Assembly (NCBI RefSeq): GCF_902459765.1
Contig: NZ_CABPSP010000008.1
Span: 213,757-277,756 of the forward strand
Reading direction: 5' to 3'
From: Pandoraea anapnoica
Lineage (GTDB): Bacteria; Pseudomonadota; Gammaproteobacteria; Burkholderiales; Burkholderiaceae
DNA length: 64,000 bases
Part shown: piece by piece, positions 43,593 to 53,094 of the stretch
How the letters are laid out: each line of letters begins with the position of its first letter
How positions within the stretch are numbered: position 1 is the stretch's first letter
Made by a program: the position numbers and the translations under genes
Notes under the pieces: generated by a model
Seen by the model: the letters and a program-made list of their open reading frames with translations, nothing else
What the model was told of the DNA's origin: nothing
Database searches by the model: none

Positions 43593-44927
43593 TCAGTCTT
43601 TCGTTTCGAACGCCTTGTTGATGCGCAGAGCAAGCAGCGTGCAGACCGTGCCGGAGAGCAGATAGCCGCTCACCGCGATCAGCCCGAACTCCGCCGACAA
43701 TCCGAGTGCGACGAGCGGTGCGAACGCCGCGCCAAACAGCCACGCGAAGTCCGTCGTGAGCGCCGCCCCGGTGTAGCGAAAGCGTTGCTCGAAGTTGGAC
43801 GTCACCGTACCGGCCGCCTGACCGTACGACAGGCCGAGCAGGCCGAAGCCGACAAGAATGAAGATGTCCTGCCCCACCGAACTGCCACCCATCAGGAACG
43901 GCGCAAACAGGGCGAAGACGCCGATGAAGATCGCGAAAAGACCCAATGTCGTGCGTCGACCGATGCGGTCGGCGATGCGTCCGGAAATCACCGTGCAGAT
44001 GATCGCGATGACCGCGCCGCAGAGCTGCACGATCAGCACGCTGTTCAGATCCTGCGTGTTTTGCAGCGAAATCCACGACAGCGGGAACACCGTCACCAGG
44101 TGGAAGAGCGCATAACTCGCCAGCGCCGCGAACGCGCCGAGGAAGATGTTGTAGCCCTGCGAGCGCACCATCTCCCGCGTGCTGATCGGCTCCAGTTGCC
44201 CCTCTTCGAGCATGGCCGTGTATTCGTTCGTCACGACCAGACGAAGCCGCGCGAACAGCGCCACCACGTTCACGGCGAACGCCACGTAGAACGGATAGCG
44301 CCAGCCCCAGGTGAGGAAGTCGTCCGAATCGAGGCTCCAGTGCAGGAACAGGAATAACGACGCCGCGATGATGAATCCGATCGGCGCGCCCAACTGTCCC
44401 ATCATCGAATACCAGCCGCGACGTTGCGGCGGGGCGTTCATCGCCAGCAGCGACGGCAAGCCATCCCACGAGCCGCCGAAGCCAATGCCCTGTACCAGAC
44501 GGAAGAAGGCGAGCAGCCAGATGGCCTTGTCGCCGATCACGGCATGTCCCGGCAGGAAGGCCATGCCCGCCGTTGCCGTACCGAGCACGAACAGCGCCGC
44601 CGTGAGCTTGACGCTGCGTCCCCAGCGACGCTGCACGTTCATGAAGAGCGCAGTGCCGAACGGGCGCGAGATAAAGGCGAAAGAGAAGATCGTGAACGAG
44701 TACAGGAGCCCGTGCAGGCCGTCCGCAAACGGGAAGAAAACGTGTGGAAAGACGAGGACGGCAGCGATGCCGAACACAAAGAAGTCGAAGTACTCGGAGG
44801 CGCGTCCGACAACCACGCCGACCGCGATTTCCTCAGGCGCGATGCGGGATTTGCTCCCGTGATCGTGCGCTGTCGGCGCGCCGGGCACACCCGGTGGCGT
44901 CGGCGATTGATGAGCACTGCTTGACAT
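43593..44927 (-). CDS. MFS transporter, metabolite:H+ symporter (MHS) family
   Basis: A 444-residue MFS permease. GRASEYFDFFVFGIAAVLVFPHVFFP is the first-helix signature of the MHS family (ShiA, KgtP, ProP relatives), SRPFGTALFMNVQRRWGR replaces the usual loop 2-3 motif, and GRIADRIGRRTTLG is the second-half copy. Substrates in the family are dicarboxylates, shikimate or betaines. The start at 44927 has GAGGGGG about eight bases upstream. It is divergent from cyoA, with a TAGGGT-TT-ACCCTA dyad in the spacer. No functional partner is visible, so the substrate is open. Confidence 0.87.
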   Translation of the reverse strand: MSSSAHQSPTPPGVPGAPTAHDHGSKSRIAPEEIAVGVVVGRASEYFDFFVFGIAAVLVFPHVFFPFADGLHGLLYSFTIFSFAFISRPFGTALFMNVQRRWGRSVKLTAALFVLGTATAGMAFLPGHAVIGDKAIWLLAFFRLVQGIGFGGSWDGLPSLLAMNAPPQRRGWYSMMGQLGAPIGFIIAASLFLFLHWSLDSDDFLTWGWRYPFYVAFAVNVVALFARLRLVVTNEYTAMLEEGQLEPISTREMVRSQGYNIFLGAFAALASYALFHLVTVFPLSWISLQNTQDLNSVLIVQLCGAVIAIICTVISGRIADRIGRRTTLGLFAIFIGVFALFAPFLMGGSSVGQDIFILVGFGLLGLSYGQAAGTVTSNFEQRFRYTGAALTTDFAWLFGAAFAPLVALGLSAEFGLIAVSGYLLSGTVCTLLALRINKAFETKD

Positions 44928-45005
44928 TATCGGACCCCCTCGCGGATCGGGATGACGATGACACTCGTGCCAGAAAAGCATCGCAGGTATCTCGAATTGC
45001 CGCTA

Positions 45006-45019
45006 TAGGGTTTACCCTA
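45006..45019. promoter_or_regulatory. TAGGGT/ACCCTA dyad between MHS transporter and cyoA
   Basis: Arms TAGGGT and ACCCTA flank TT, 69 bp before cyoA and 79 bp before the MHS gene. A related TAGGG-AAAA-CCC stretch lies at 60599. The regulator is unknown. Confidence 0.45.
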
Positions 45020-45087
45020 AATTGATGCATCAGAAAGGGCGGTCCATGATGGGTACGGTCTAAGGCTACGGTTCCATCGATCGCAGC

Positions 45088-46122
45088 ATGACTTCCCCCA
45101 AGTTCCTCCGCGGGGTACTTTTACTCCCCGCCTTCGCGCTGTTGTCCGGCTGCAATACCGTATTGATGTCGCCTTCGGGAGATCTCGCGGTAAGGCAGCG
45201 GGACATCATCATCGTTTCCACCGTTCTGATGTTGCTGATCATCGTGCCGGTGATCGTGCTGACATTGCTGTTCGCCTGGCGATACCGGGCATCGAACAAG
45301 AACGCCGTCTACACCCCCGAATGGGATCACTCCACGCTGCTCGAACTGCTGATCTGGGCCGCGCCGCTGCTGATCATCATCGCGCTGGGGGCCCTCACGT
45401 GGGTCAGCACCCACAAGCTCGATCCTTACCGGCCGCTTGAGCGGATCGACGCGAAACGGGAGATTCCGCCCGACACGCGTCCGCTCACGGTGCAGGTCGT
45501 GGCGATGGACTGGAAGTGGCTGTTCTTCTATCCCGACCAGGGCATTGCGACCGTGAACGAACTTGCCGCGCCCGTCGACCGTCCGATCCGCTTCGAAATC
45601 ACGTCGACCACGATGATGAATTCGTTCTTCGTCCCGGCGCTCGCCGGTCAGATCTACGCGATGCCGGGCATGGAGACGAAGCTGCACGCGGTCATCAACA
45701 AGCCCGGCGTGTACGACGGCTTCTCCGCGAACTACAGTGGCGCGGGCTTCTCCGGCATGCGCTTCAAGTTCCACGGCATGACCGCGGACGAATTCGACGC
45801 GTGGGTGAAACAGGTCAAGACGAAGGGCGAAAACCTGTCGCGCGACAAGTACGAGGCGCTCGCGAAACCGAGCGAGTGGGTGCCGGTGAAGTATTACGCC
45901 GACGTTGCCCCCGATCTCTACGACGCGATTCTGAACCGTTGTGTTCAGCAGGGACAGCCCTGCCTGAAGGACATGATGGATCAGCCCAATCACGCGCACG
46001 CCAGCCGGGCCGGTTCACGCAAGACCGATGCGTTGCTCGCCGACGCAATGTGTACCGCACAGAACACCGTGCAGTTCGCCGCCGACGCGCAACGTGTCCC
46101 GGGGACTGCGCTCGCGCAGTGA
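45088..46122 (+). CDS. cyoA: Ubiquinol oxidase subunit II
   Basis: A 344-residue lipoprotein subunit of the bo3-type quinol oxidase. The lipobox LLSGC follows a hydrophobic signal, then two membrane helices (about 38-62 and 84-106) and a periplasmic cupredoxin domain with VVAMDWKWLFFYPDQGIATVNELA. The Cys/His ligands of the CuA site are missing (YSGAGFSGMRFKFH instead), which distinguishes quinol from cytochrome c oxidases. It is first in cyoABCD. A 30-residue polar C-terminal tail is typical of beta-proteobacterial CyoA. Confidence 0.96.
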   Translation: MTSPKFLRGVLLLPAFALLSGCNTVLMSPSGDLAVRQRDIIIVSTVLMLLIIVPVIVLTLLFAWRYRASNKNAVYTPEWDHSTLLELLIWAAPLLIIIALGALTWVSTHKLDPYRPLERIDAKREIPPDTRPLTVQVVAMDWKWLFFYPDQGIATVNELAAPVDRPIRFEITSTTMMNSFFVPALAGQIYAMPGMETKLHAVINKPGVYDGFSANYSGAGFSGMRFKFHGMTADEFDAWVKQVKTKGENLSRDKYEALAKPSEWVPVKYYADVAPDLYDAILNRCVQQGQPCLKDMMDQPNHAHASRAGSRKTDALLADAMCTAQNTVQFAADAQRVPGTALAQ

Positions 46123-46222
46123 CATCGTGAAGCCGATTCGCGAAGACCTACCCGTGACGCGCACTGCGCCTAACCGTCGACAATGATGCGCCTCGCGCGC
46201 GAATGATCCCAGGTTCGAGCTT

Positions 46223-48214
46223 ATGGACATCGTCAAGCTGATCTTCGGTCGCCTCACGCTAGAGGCGATCCCGTACCACGAACCGATCCTCCTCGCGACC
46301 TTTGCGGGGGTGGCGATCGGTGGCGTCGTGGTACTGGGCGCCATCACCTACTTCAGGCTGTGGGGCTACCTGTGGCGAGAGTGGTTCACGAGCATCGATC
46401 ACAAGAAGATCGGGATCATGTACGTGATCCTCGGCATCATCATGTTGCTGCGCGGCTTCGCCGATGCCGCGATGATGCGCCTGCAACAGGCGGTCTCGTT
46501 CGGCGACAACATGGGCTATCTGCCGCCGCACCACTACGATCAGATCTTCACCGCGCACGGCGTGATCATGATCTTCTTCGTGGCGATGCCGCTCGTGACC
46601 GGTCTCATGAACTTCGTGGTGCCACTCCAGATCGGCGCCCGCGACGTGGCCTTCCCGTTCCTCAATAACTTCAGCTTCTGGATGACGACCAGCGGCGCGG
46701 TACTCGTGATGATGTCGCTGTTCGTCGGCGAATTCGCACGTACCGGCTGGCTCGCGTATCCACCGCTCTCGGGCGTATTGCAAAGTCCCGACGTGGGCGT
46801 CGATTACTACATATGGGCCTTGCAGATCGCAGGCGTCGGCACCCTGCTCTCGGGGATCAACCTGCTCGTGACCATCGTGAAGATGCGCGCACCGGGCATG
46901 ACGATGATGCGCATGCCAGTGTTCACGTGGACGTCGCTGTGCACCAACGTGCTGATCGTGGCCGCCTTCCCGGTGCTCACCGCCGTGCTCGCCCTGCTCG
47001 CCCTCGACCGCTATGCGGGGACCAACTTCTTCACGAACGATCTCGGCGGTAACGCCATGATGTACGTGAACCTGATCTGGATCTGGGGCCACCCCGAGGT
47101 CTACATTCTCGTGCTGCCGGTCTTCGGCGTGTTCTCGGAAGTGGTGGCGACGTTCTCGGGCAAGCGACTTTTCGGTTATGCGTCGATGGTCTACGCAACG
47201 GTCGTGATTACGGTGCTGTCGTACCTCGTGTGGCTGCACCACTTCTTCACGATGGGCTCGGGCGCGAGTGTGAACTCGTTCTTCGGGATCACGACGATGA
47301 TCATCTCGATACCCACGGGGGCCAAGATCTTCAACTGGCTCTTCACGATGTATCGCGGACGCATCCACTTCGAAGTGCCCATGCTCTGGACCATCGGCTT
47401 CATGGTGACGTTCGTGATCGGCGGCATGACCGGCGTGCTGCTCGCAGTACCGCCTGCGGACTTCTCGCTGCATAACGGGCTGTTCCTGATTGCCCACTTC
47501 CACAACGTGATCATCGGCGGGGTCGTGTTCGGCGTGTTCGCCGCCATCAGCTACTGGTTCCCGAAAGCCTTCGGCTACAAGCTCGACCCGTTCTGGGGCA
47601 AGTGCTCGTTCTGGTTCTGGTTCATCGGCTTCTACGTGGCGTTCATGCCGCTCTACCTACTCGGTCTGATGGGCGTGACGCGACGCGTGAGCCACTTCGA
47701 CGATATGTCATTGCAGATCTGGTTCCGGGTCGCCGCCGTGGGTGCGCTGCTTATCGCCATCGGTATCGCCTGCTTCATCATCCAATTGGTGGTGAGCTAC
47801 ATGCGTCGCGATCAACTGCGCGACGAGACGGGTGATCCGTGGGGCGGGCGCACGCTGGAATGGTCGACGTCGTCGCCGCCGCCGGTCTACAACTTCGCCT
47901 TCACGCCGCTCATTCACGACAACGACGCCTGGTGGCAGATGAAGCAGCACGGCTTCAAGCGTCCGATGGACGGCTTCATCCCGATTCACATGCCGAAGAA
48001 CACCGGCGCAGGCATCATCCTTGCGGGGCTGGCGACGGTGTGTGGCTTCGGGCTGATCTGGCATATGTGGCTGGTCGTCATCGTGGCCTTCGTCGCACTG
48101 ATCGCGACGGCCATCGGACACACGTTCAACTATCACCGCGACTACTACATCCCGGCCGATCAGGTCGAACACACGGAGGCAGCGCGCACGCGACTGCTCG
48201 CCCAGAATGTCTGA
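46223..48214 (+). CDS. cyoB: Ubiquinol oxidase subunit I
   Basis: A 663-residue haem-copper oxidase subunit with about 15 helices. Visible ligands are [21 protein letters not shown] (low-spin haem His), [15 protein letters not shown] (CuB His and the cross-linked Tyr), WLHHFFTMG (two CuB His) and [11 protein letters not shown] (haem O/B His). It oxidises ubiquinol and reduces O2 to water while pumping protons across the inner membrane. Length matches CyoB. It starts 100 bp after cyoA and overlaps cyoC by 8 bp. Confidence 0.98.
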   Translation: MDIVKLIFGRLTLEAIPYHEPILLATFAGVAIGGVVVLGAITYFRLWGYLWREWFTSIDHKKIGIMYVILGIIMLLRGFADAAMMRLQQAVSFGDNMGYLPPHHYDQIFTAHGVIMIFFVAMPLVTGLMNFVVPLQIGARDVAFPFLNNFSFWMTTSGAVLVMMSLFVGEFARTGWLAYPPLSGVLQSPDVGVDYYIWALQIAGVGTLLSGINLLVTIVKMRAPGMTMMRMPVFTWTSLCTNVLIVAAFPVLTAVLALLALDRYAGTNFFTNDLGGNAMMYVNLIWIWGHPEVYILVLPVFGVFSEVVATFSGKRLFGYASMVYATVVITVLSYLVWLHHFFTMGSGASVNSFFGITTMIISIPTGAKIFNWLFTMYRGRIHFEVPMLWTIGFMVTFVIGGMTGVLLAVPPADFSLHNGLFLIAHFHNVIIGGVVFGVFAAISYWFPKAFGYKLDPFWGKCSFWFWFIGFYVAFMPLYLLGLMGVTRRVSHFDDMSLQIWFRVAAVGALLIAIGIACFIIQLVVSYMRRDQLRDETGDPWGGRTLEWSTSSPPPVYNFAFTPLIHDNDAWWQMKQHGFKRPMDGFIPIHMPKNTGAGIILAGLATVCGFGLIWHMWLVVIVAFVALIATAIGHTFNYHRDYYIPADQVEHTEAARTRLLAQNV

Positions 48215-48881
48215 CACGACCGCACCGTTCCCTGCCGGTGGCGTGCCGCTCGGCGGCGGCGCCCACGCCCCCTCCCCGCCGCGCGAGGGCGACCTGAAAT
48301 TCATGATGTCGACGGACTACCACCCGCCGGGTGGCACGTTGCTCGGCTTCTGGATTTATCTGATGAGCGACTGTCTTGTCTTCGCCTGTCTGTTCGCGGC
48401 GTATGGCGTGCTCGGTCGCAACTACGCGGGCGGACCGACGGGCGCGGAGCTGTTCGAACTGCCGCTCGTGGCGCTCAACACCACGTTCCTGCTGCTCTCG
48501 TCGATCACCTACGGCTTCGCGATGCTGGAGATGCAAAGGCGCCGCCAGAGCGCCGTGACCGGCTGGCTGATCGTGACGGGGTTGCTCGGCGCGGCGTTCC
48601 TCTCGCTCGAACTGTACGAGTTCGCCACGCTGATTCATGAAGGTGCCGGGCCGTGGCGCAGCGCGTTCCTGTCGTCGTTCTTCACGCTGGTGGGCACGCA
48701 CGGGCTGCACGTCACGTTCGGCATCATCTGGCTCATCACGCTGCTGGTGCAGATCGGCAAGCACGGGCTGACCGTACCGAACCGCCGACGGCTGATGTGC
48801 CTGTCGATGTTCTGGCACTTTCTGGACGTCGTGTGGATCGGCGTCTTTACGTTCGTCTATCTGATGGGAGTGCTGCCGTGA
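48207..48881 (+). CDS. cyoC: Ubiquinol oxidase subunit III
   Basis: A 224-residue integral membrane subunit with five helices. [22 protein letters not shown] and [21 protein letters not shown] are the conserved subunit III segments, including the Glu in LELYEF. The N-terminus carries an extra 20-30 Pro/Gly-rich residues relative to E. coli CyoC (204). The ATG lies inside the cyoB end (8-bp overlap) and its stop overlaps the cyoD GTG. Confidence 0.95.
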   Translation: MSDTTAPFPAGGVPLGGGAHAPSPPREGDLKFMMSTDYHPPGGTLLGFWIYLMSDCLVFACLFAAYGVLGRNYAGGPTGAELFELPLVALNTTFLLLSSITYGFAMLEMQRRRQSAVTGWLIVTGLLGAAFLSLELYEFATLIHEGAGPWRSAFLSSFFTLVGTHGLHVTFGIIWLITLLVQIGKHGLTVPNRRRLMCLSMFWHFLDVVWIGVFTFVYLMGVLP

Positions 48882-49279
48882 GCACCCACGACTCGACTTT
48901 GCACGATGCCCACGGGCACGACCATGACGATGATCATGGGAACGAGGGGCCGCACAGCACGCTGCGTGGCTATGCGACCGGCTTCATTCTGTCGGTGGTG
49001 CTCACCGCGATTCCGTTCTGGTTCGTGATGGGTGGCGTGTTCGAGAAATCGAGCACGACCGCGATCATGATCCTGTTCCTCGCGGCGATTCAGATCGTGG
49101 TGCACATGATCTACTTCCTGCATATGAACGCGAAGTCCGAGGGCGGCTGGAACATGCTGTCGCTGATCTTCACGATCGTGCTGGTCGTCATCACGCTCTC
49201 GGGTTCGCTGTGGGTGATGTATCACCTGAACCAAAACATGATGCCGGGTATGATGCAGGATACGAAAAACCTCCCTTGA
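48878..49279 (+). CDS. cyoD: Ubiquinol oxidase subunit IV (GTG start)
   Basis: A 133-residue small subunit with three helices ([60 protein letters not shown]). The His/Asp-rich N-terminus, [13 protein letters not shown], could bind metal and is richer than in E. coli. The start is GTG at 48878, overlapping the cyoC stop (GTGA), which fits the coupled style of this operon. CyoD assists assembly of CuB in subunit I. Confidence 0.95.
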   Translation: MSTHDSTLHDAHGHDHDDDHGNEGPHSTLRGYATGFILSVVLTAIPFWFVMGGVFEKSSTTAIMILFLAAIQIVVHMIYFLHMNAKSEGGWNMLSLIFTIVLVVITLSGSLWVMYHLNQNMMPGMMQDTKNLP

Positions 49280-49291
49280 ACGGCATTTCCC

Positions 49292-50152
49292 TTGAGTAGC
49301 GATCGACTTCACGATTCGGGGGACGCACAGCGTCCCCCGCGCGCTTCTGGCGCCCCCTCCCGCACATCTCCCCTTCGCGTGGTGATTCTCGGCGTCATCA
49401 CGCTGGTGCTGATTTCCCTCTTCGTCTCACTCGGCACATGGCAGTTGCAACGCCGCGCGTGGAAACTCGATCTGATCGAACGCGTGAATTCGCGCGTGCA
49501 TGCGCCGCCGTCGGCAGCGCCCGCGCGCGCGCAGTGGGCCGACGTCAACGCCGAGAAGGACGAGTATCGTCACGTCTCGCTAACCGGCACCTACCAGTTC
49601 GACAAAGACACGCTCGTGCAGGCCGTCACCGATCTGGGCGGCGGCTACTGGGTGCTCACGCCGCTGCGCACGGCAGATGGCGGTGAAGTGCTGGTCAATC
49701 GCGGCTTCGTGCCGCCAGGCTGGAAAGAGTCGGTGCCGCCCGCCCCGACAGGCGAAGTTACGGTGACGGGATTGCTGCGCATGCCCGAGCCGGTCGGCGG
49801 CTTCCTGCGCAAGAACGCCCCGGCGCAGAACCTCTGGTATTCGCGTGACGTGATGGCGATTGCGACGGCGCGCGGCCTCAATACGTCCGATGTCGCCCCA
49901 TATTTCGTGGACGCCGACGGCAAACCCGGAGCGAATGCAGGTGCCGGCGCAAACGCCATCACCAACGACGCCGAAGCCATGACCAGCAAGGTACAGTCGC
50001 AAGATCGCGACTATCCCGTGGGCGGCCTGACCGTGGTGCAGTTCCCGAACAACCACATGAGCTATCTGCTGACGTGGTACGCACTCGCGATAATGTCGGC
50101 CGTCGCAGGCTGGTTCGTTATCCGGCTCGAACTTCGCAAGCGCGGCGAGTAG
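49292..50152 (+). CDS. SURF1-family oxidase assembly protein (TTG start)
   Basis: A 286-residue protein with two membrane helices at its ends (LRVVILGVITLVLISLFVSLGTWQ and YLLTWYALAIMSAVAGWFVIRLELR) and a central extracytoplasmic domain. LGTWQLQRRAWKLDLIE, VLVNRGFVPPGW and NHMSYLLTWYALA are SURF1 signatures. SURF1 helps insert haem into subunit I. It begins 12 bp after cyoD, so it is part of the oxidase operon. The start is TTG at 49292; no ATG is available before the first helix. The residues after GKPGANAGAGAN form a short Gly/Ala insertion. It overlaps the convergent MocR gene by 35 bp at the 3' end. Confidence 0.9.
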   Translation: MSSDRLHDSGDAQRPPRASGAPSRTSPLRVVILGVITLVLISLFVSLGTWQLQRRAWKLDLIERVNSRVHAPPSAAPARAQWADVNAEKDEYRHVSLTGTYQFDKDTLVQAVTDLGGGYWVLTPLRTADGGEVLVNRGFVPPGWKESVPPAPTGEVTVTGLLRMPEPVGGFLRKNAPAQNLWYSRDVMAIATARGLNTSDVAPYFVDADGKPGANAGAGANAITNDAEAMTSKVQSQDRDYPVGGLTVVQFPNNHMSYLLTWYALAIMSAVAGWFVIRLELRKRGE

Positions 50153-51584
50153 ACGAAATAAGCGTCGCAATACACGTCGCAATCTCCGGCAGCCGCGCAT
50201 CGTCGAGCGCGGCGTAGCCGAGCACCAGCCCCGGGGGCACCGTCTGCGCCCGGGCAAACTCCCTCAGTCCTTCCACGAAAACGCCTTGCGCGCGTAGCGT
50301 CGCGACGAGCGCCGCCTCGTCCACATGAGATGGCAACCACAGCACGCAGTGAAAGCCCGCGTGATCGCCAGTGATGCGGCAAGGTGGAGTCATCCTCGCG
50401 CGTAACGTCTCCAGCAGCAGATTGCGACGTCTGAGATACACGCTGCGAGAAGCGCGCAAATGCCGTGCGAAATCCCCGCTATCGATATAGCTCGCGAGCG
50501 CCATCTGCTCGATGAGACTGTTCGAGCGTCCCGACGCCGAACGCTGCCCCGCGATTCGCGCAAGCAACGCTGGCGGTGCCAGCAAATAGCCGATGCGCAG
50601 CGACGGAAACAACGATTTGTTGAAGCTGCTGCAATGGATCACGCGCGCCTGTGTGTCGATGGCTTTGAGCGCAGGCAACGGCGCACTGCCGTAGCTGAAC
50701 TCGCTGTCGTAGTCGTCTTCGACGATCCAGACGTCGCGCGCGCTCGCCCACTCCAGCAACTGCATCCGACGGTTGATCGACATGGTGGTGCCGAGCGGTG
50801 CCTGATGCGCGGGCGTCACGTAGGCGATGCCGGGACGTCCTGCGCCCGCACGGTCGGCGGCTGCCACGACAAAGCCCTCGTCGTCGACAGGTACGCTCAC
50901 GCAACGCTGCGACGGCGCGCGCACCAGCGTCGACAGATTCTTGTAGCCGGGGTCTTCGAGATAGAACGCCGTGGCGTCGTCGGCAAGGACTTCCGTGACG
51001 AGACTGATCGCATGGCGAATGCCGGTCGTCACCACGATTTCGTCTGCTTCGCAGGCGATGCCGCGCGTCATACGCACGTAGCGAGCGATGCTCTCGCGCA
51101 GCGGCAAATAGCCGCGCGGGTCTGTGTCGGCCAACAACTCGGGGGTGACGGCTCGCAGCGCGCGGTTCATATGCTTGCGCCAGACGGGTAGCGAGAACAA
51201 CGCGGCATCGGGCGACCGACCGGTTTTCGACGCAAGCGATGCTGCATTCTCAGGCAACGGCTGCGTCGAACGCTCGGCCTGGCAGGATGCAGCTGGTGTC
51301 GCCACCGCCCCGGAGAAGTCCGCGACCACTTCCGTACCCGCGCCAACGCGACTCGCCACATAGCCTTCGAGCGTCAGTTGCTCGAACGCCAGCTCGACGA
51401 TGCCGCGCGACACCCCCCAGCGCTCTGCCAGCGTGCGTGTGGAGGGTAGGCGGTCGCCACGTCGCAACTCGCCCGCGACGATGCGCTCTCGCACACACCG
51501 GTAGACCCATGCCTGTCGCGTCTCCTTCTCATGACGAGCGGAGAGCGGCAATTCCAGTGACTGGCTGAGATGGCGTCGGCGCAT
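50118..51584 (-). CDS. MocR-type regulator (GntR HTH plus aminotransferase-like domain)
   Basis: A 488-residue PLP-binding regulator. The GntR winged helix is at residues 20-85 (VYRCVRERIVAGELRRGDRLPSTRTLAERWGVSRGIVELAFEQL); the fold type I aminotransferase domain follows with WIVEDDYDSEFSYG and the PLP lysine in HCSSFNKSLFPSLRIGYLLAP. It binds DNA in response to amine or amino acid ligands such as GABA or taurine, or regulates pyridoxal synthesis (PdxR). It is divergent from the M24 peptidase, with a TTAGG/CCTAA dyad between, and overlaps SURF1 on the opposite strand. ATG 51584 is chosen over an upstream TTG. Confidence 0.9.
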   Translation of the reverse strand: MRRRHLSQSLELPLSARHEKETRQAWVYRCVRERIVAGELRRGDRLPSTRTLAERWGVSRGIVELAFEQLTLEGYVASRVGAGTEVVADFSGAVATPAASCQAERSTQPLPENAASLASKTGRSPDAALFSLPVWRKHMNRALRAVTPELLADTDPRGYLPLRESIARYVRMTRGIACEADEIVVTTGIRHAISLVTEVLADDATAFYLEDPGYKNLSTLVRAPSQRCVSVPVDDEGFVVAAADRAGAGRPGIAYVTPAHQAPLGTTMSINRRMQLLEWASARDVWIVEDDYDSEFSYGSAPLPALKAIDTQARVIHCSSFNKSLFPSLRIGYLLAPPALLARIAGQRSASGRSNSLIEQMALASYIDSGDFARHLRASRSVYLRRRNLLLETLRARMTPPCRITGDHAGFHCVLWLPSHVDEAALVATLRAQGVFVEGLREFARAQTVPPGLVLGYAALDDARLPEIATCIATLISSTRRACEVRAG

Positions 51585-51718
51585 GAGGCGGCTGCACAAA
51601 GGGATAGGGGAGCGTTGGTGTCACAGCGGGTGCAGGTCTTTCACGACGGTCGAATCATCGATCCATCGCAAAGTGGCCCAACCGATCCCGCGACAAATGG
51701 CGCTTCGAATTATACAAG

Positions 51719-51734
51719 TTAGGCCGTATCCTAA
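51719..51734. promoter_or_regulatory. TTAGG-N6-CCTAA dyad upstream of M24 peptidase
   Basis: A short inverted repeat with a 6-bp spacer lies 78 bp before the peptidase ATG and 135 bp before the MocR start. It may be the MocR operator; symmetry is modest. Confidence 0.4.
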
Positions 51735-51811
51735 AAGCCATGACGTCTGTTCCGCAGGTTGCAACGCGACTGGCGTTCCACCCAAATCAGAATAAACAGT
51801 GGAGAAATTCG

Positions 51812-52480
51812 ATGGAGTTGACGGAGTTGGCCCGGCGCGAAGCAGTCGGAACCAAGTACAGCGCCGAAGCCATGCAACGTGCGCAGGCGCTCACGTGGGA
51901 AGCCACCGAGAAAATCGCCGCCATGATCAAGCCCGGCATGCGCGAGTCGGAAGCCATCGCCGCCAGCAAGACGCTGCTCGGCACGCTCGGCATGGACCGC
52001 ATCTGGCACCCGGTGCTGATTCGCTTCGGCGAAAACACGTTGCGCACGTTCAGCGAACGCAGCGATAACGACCCGGTGCTCGGCGACGACGACATCTATT
52101 TCATCGACATCGGCGTGGTGTTTGGTGCGCACGAAGGCGATTGCGGGTTCACGCGCACGACTGGCAGCGATCCCGAGATGCAGCGTTGTGCAGACGACGC
52201 CAAGCGCCTGTTCGACATCGTCCACCAGCATTGGCGCGCCGAAGGGGTGAACGGTCAGGCCCTGTACGAATTCGCGAAGGCACAGGCCGAGGCGATGGGC
52301 TGGGTTCTCAACCTGGACATCAAGGGCCACCGCGTCAGTGACTTCCCGCACGCCATCTACAAGGGCGGCAAGCTCGGCGATTTCGAAGGCACGCCCAACG
52401 GCGGCCTGTGGATTCTCGAGATCCAGATCGCGCATCCGACGCGTGCGTTCGGTGCTTTCTACGAAGACCTGCTGATCTGA
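51812..52480 (+). CDS. M24-family metallopeptidase-like protein
   Basis: A 222-residue protein with the pita-bread fold of methionine aminopeptidase, creatinase and prolidase. Candidate metal ligands are the Asp of YFIDIGVV, the Asp of HEGDCGFTRT, the His of SDFPHAIYK and the Glu of WILEIQIAHP. It lacks the N-terminal domain of prolidases and is shorter than MetAP (about 260). The start at 51812 has GGAG eight bases upstream. It is divergent from MocR. Whether it is an active peptidase or another hydrolase such as a creatinase relative is unknown. Confidence 0.84.
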   Translation: MELTELARREAVGTKYSAEAMQRAQALTWEATEKIAAMIKPGMRESEAIAASKTLLGTLGMDRIWHPVLIRFGENTLRTFSERSDNDPVLGDDDIYFIDIGVVFGAHEGDCGFTRTTGSDPEMQRCADDAKRLFDIVHQHWRAEGVNGQALYEFAKAQAEAMGWVLNLDIKGHRVSDFPHAIYKGGKLGDFEGTPNGGLWILEIQIAHPTRAFGAFYEDLLI

Positions 52481-53094
52481 GCGTCAGCGAAGATGCGAGC
52501 GCCGCCGGGGGTGCTCGCGTCATTCGACGCGCATCAAAACTCAACACGCAGTTCAATCCTGCTCAACACGGCGATATCTGCCTGTTATCTGTGCAAGTCG
52601 CGCTTGCCTCCCAACTTCGATTCGCTAATACACGGGTCACATGACAGCGTGGTGATCGCGCAACAACACCGAGTGGATTCCGAACTTTTCGCGCCGTTTT
52701 GCTTCGTGATCCCCTCCGTTTCGACGGACAAACCTCCATCGATATCTGACCCCATATTGTGTGAAGTTCGCGTCGCACAAGGCCTGTGAAGGCGCGTACG
52801 CGATTTCGCGAATTGTCCAGAGCCACCTGAAGCTGCGTTGTGGCCCGTCGCCCGGACTTTTGGCGCATCTTTCCCCAATTACCCGTTATGCGTTAACGTT
52901 CGATGGTCGACGGGATTGTTCACGCACGTCGTAATGTTGTTTAGGCAGCGGAGACATCACCCCGCAACCATGTCGCCCGCTGGGGTCCATGGGCGAGGGC
53001 GAGCTGCCCGTCGTGTGTCCGTCGCTAGCGCAGTTGAAGCTCCGGCAGTTGGAGCTCCCTTTATCTCGCTCACGATAAGAACCACAGAAAGACG
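52481..53094. other. 614-bp intergenic region without a recognisable gene
   Basis: I see no convincing gene on either strand; short frames lack ribosome sites and family similarity. Base composition is lower in GC than in the flanking genes. Small features are CGTTAACG at 52891-52898 and a 6-bp hairpin (AGCTCC/GGAGCT) at 53038-53056 just before the GGT gene. It probably holds a long 5' leader or promoter for the downstream gene. Confidence 0.5.

Noticed and set aside
46259-47503. Minus-strand open frame of 414 codons opposite cyoB
   Set aside because: Antisense to a universally conserved oxidase subunit; His/Arg/Glu-rich shadow.
52493-52868. Short frames on both strands in the pre-ggt region
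   Set aside because: No ribosome sites or domain similarity; composition not coding-like.
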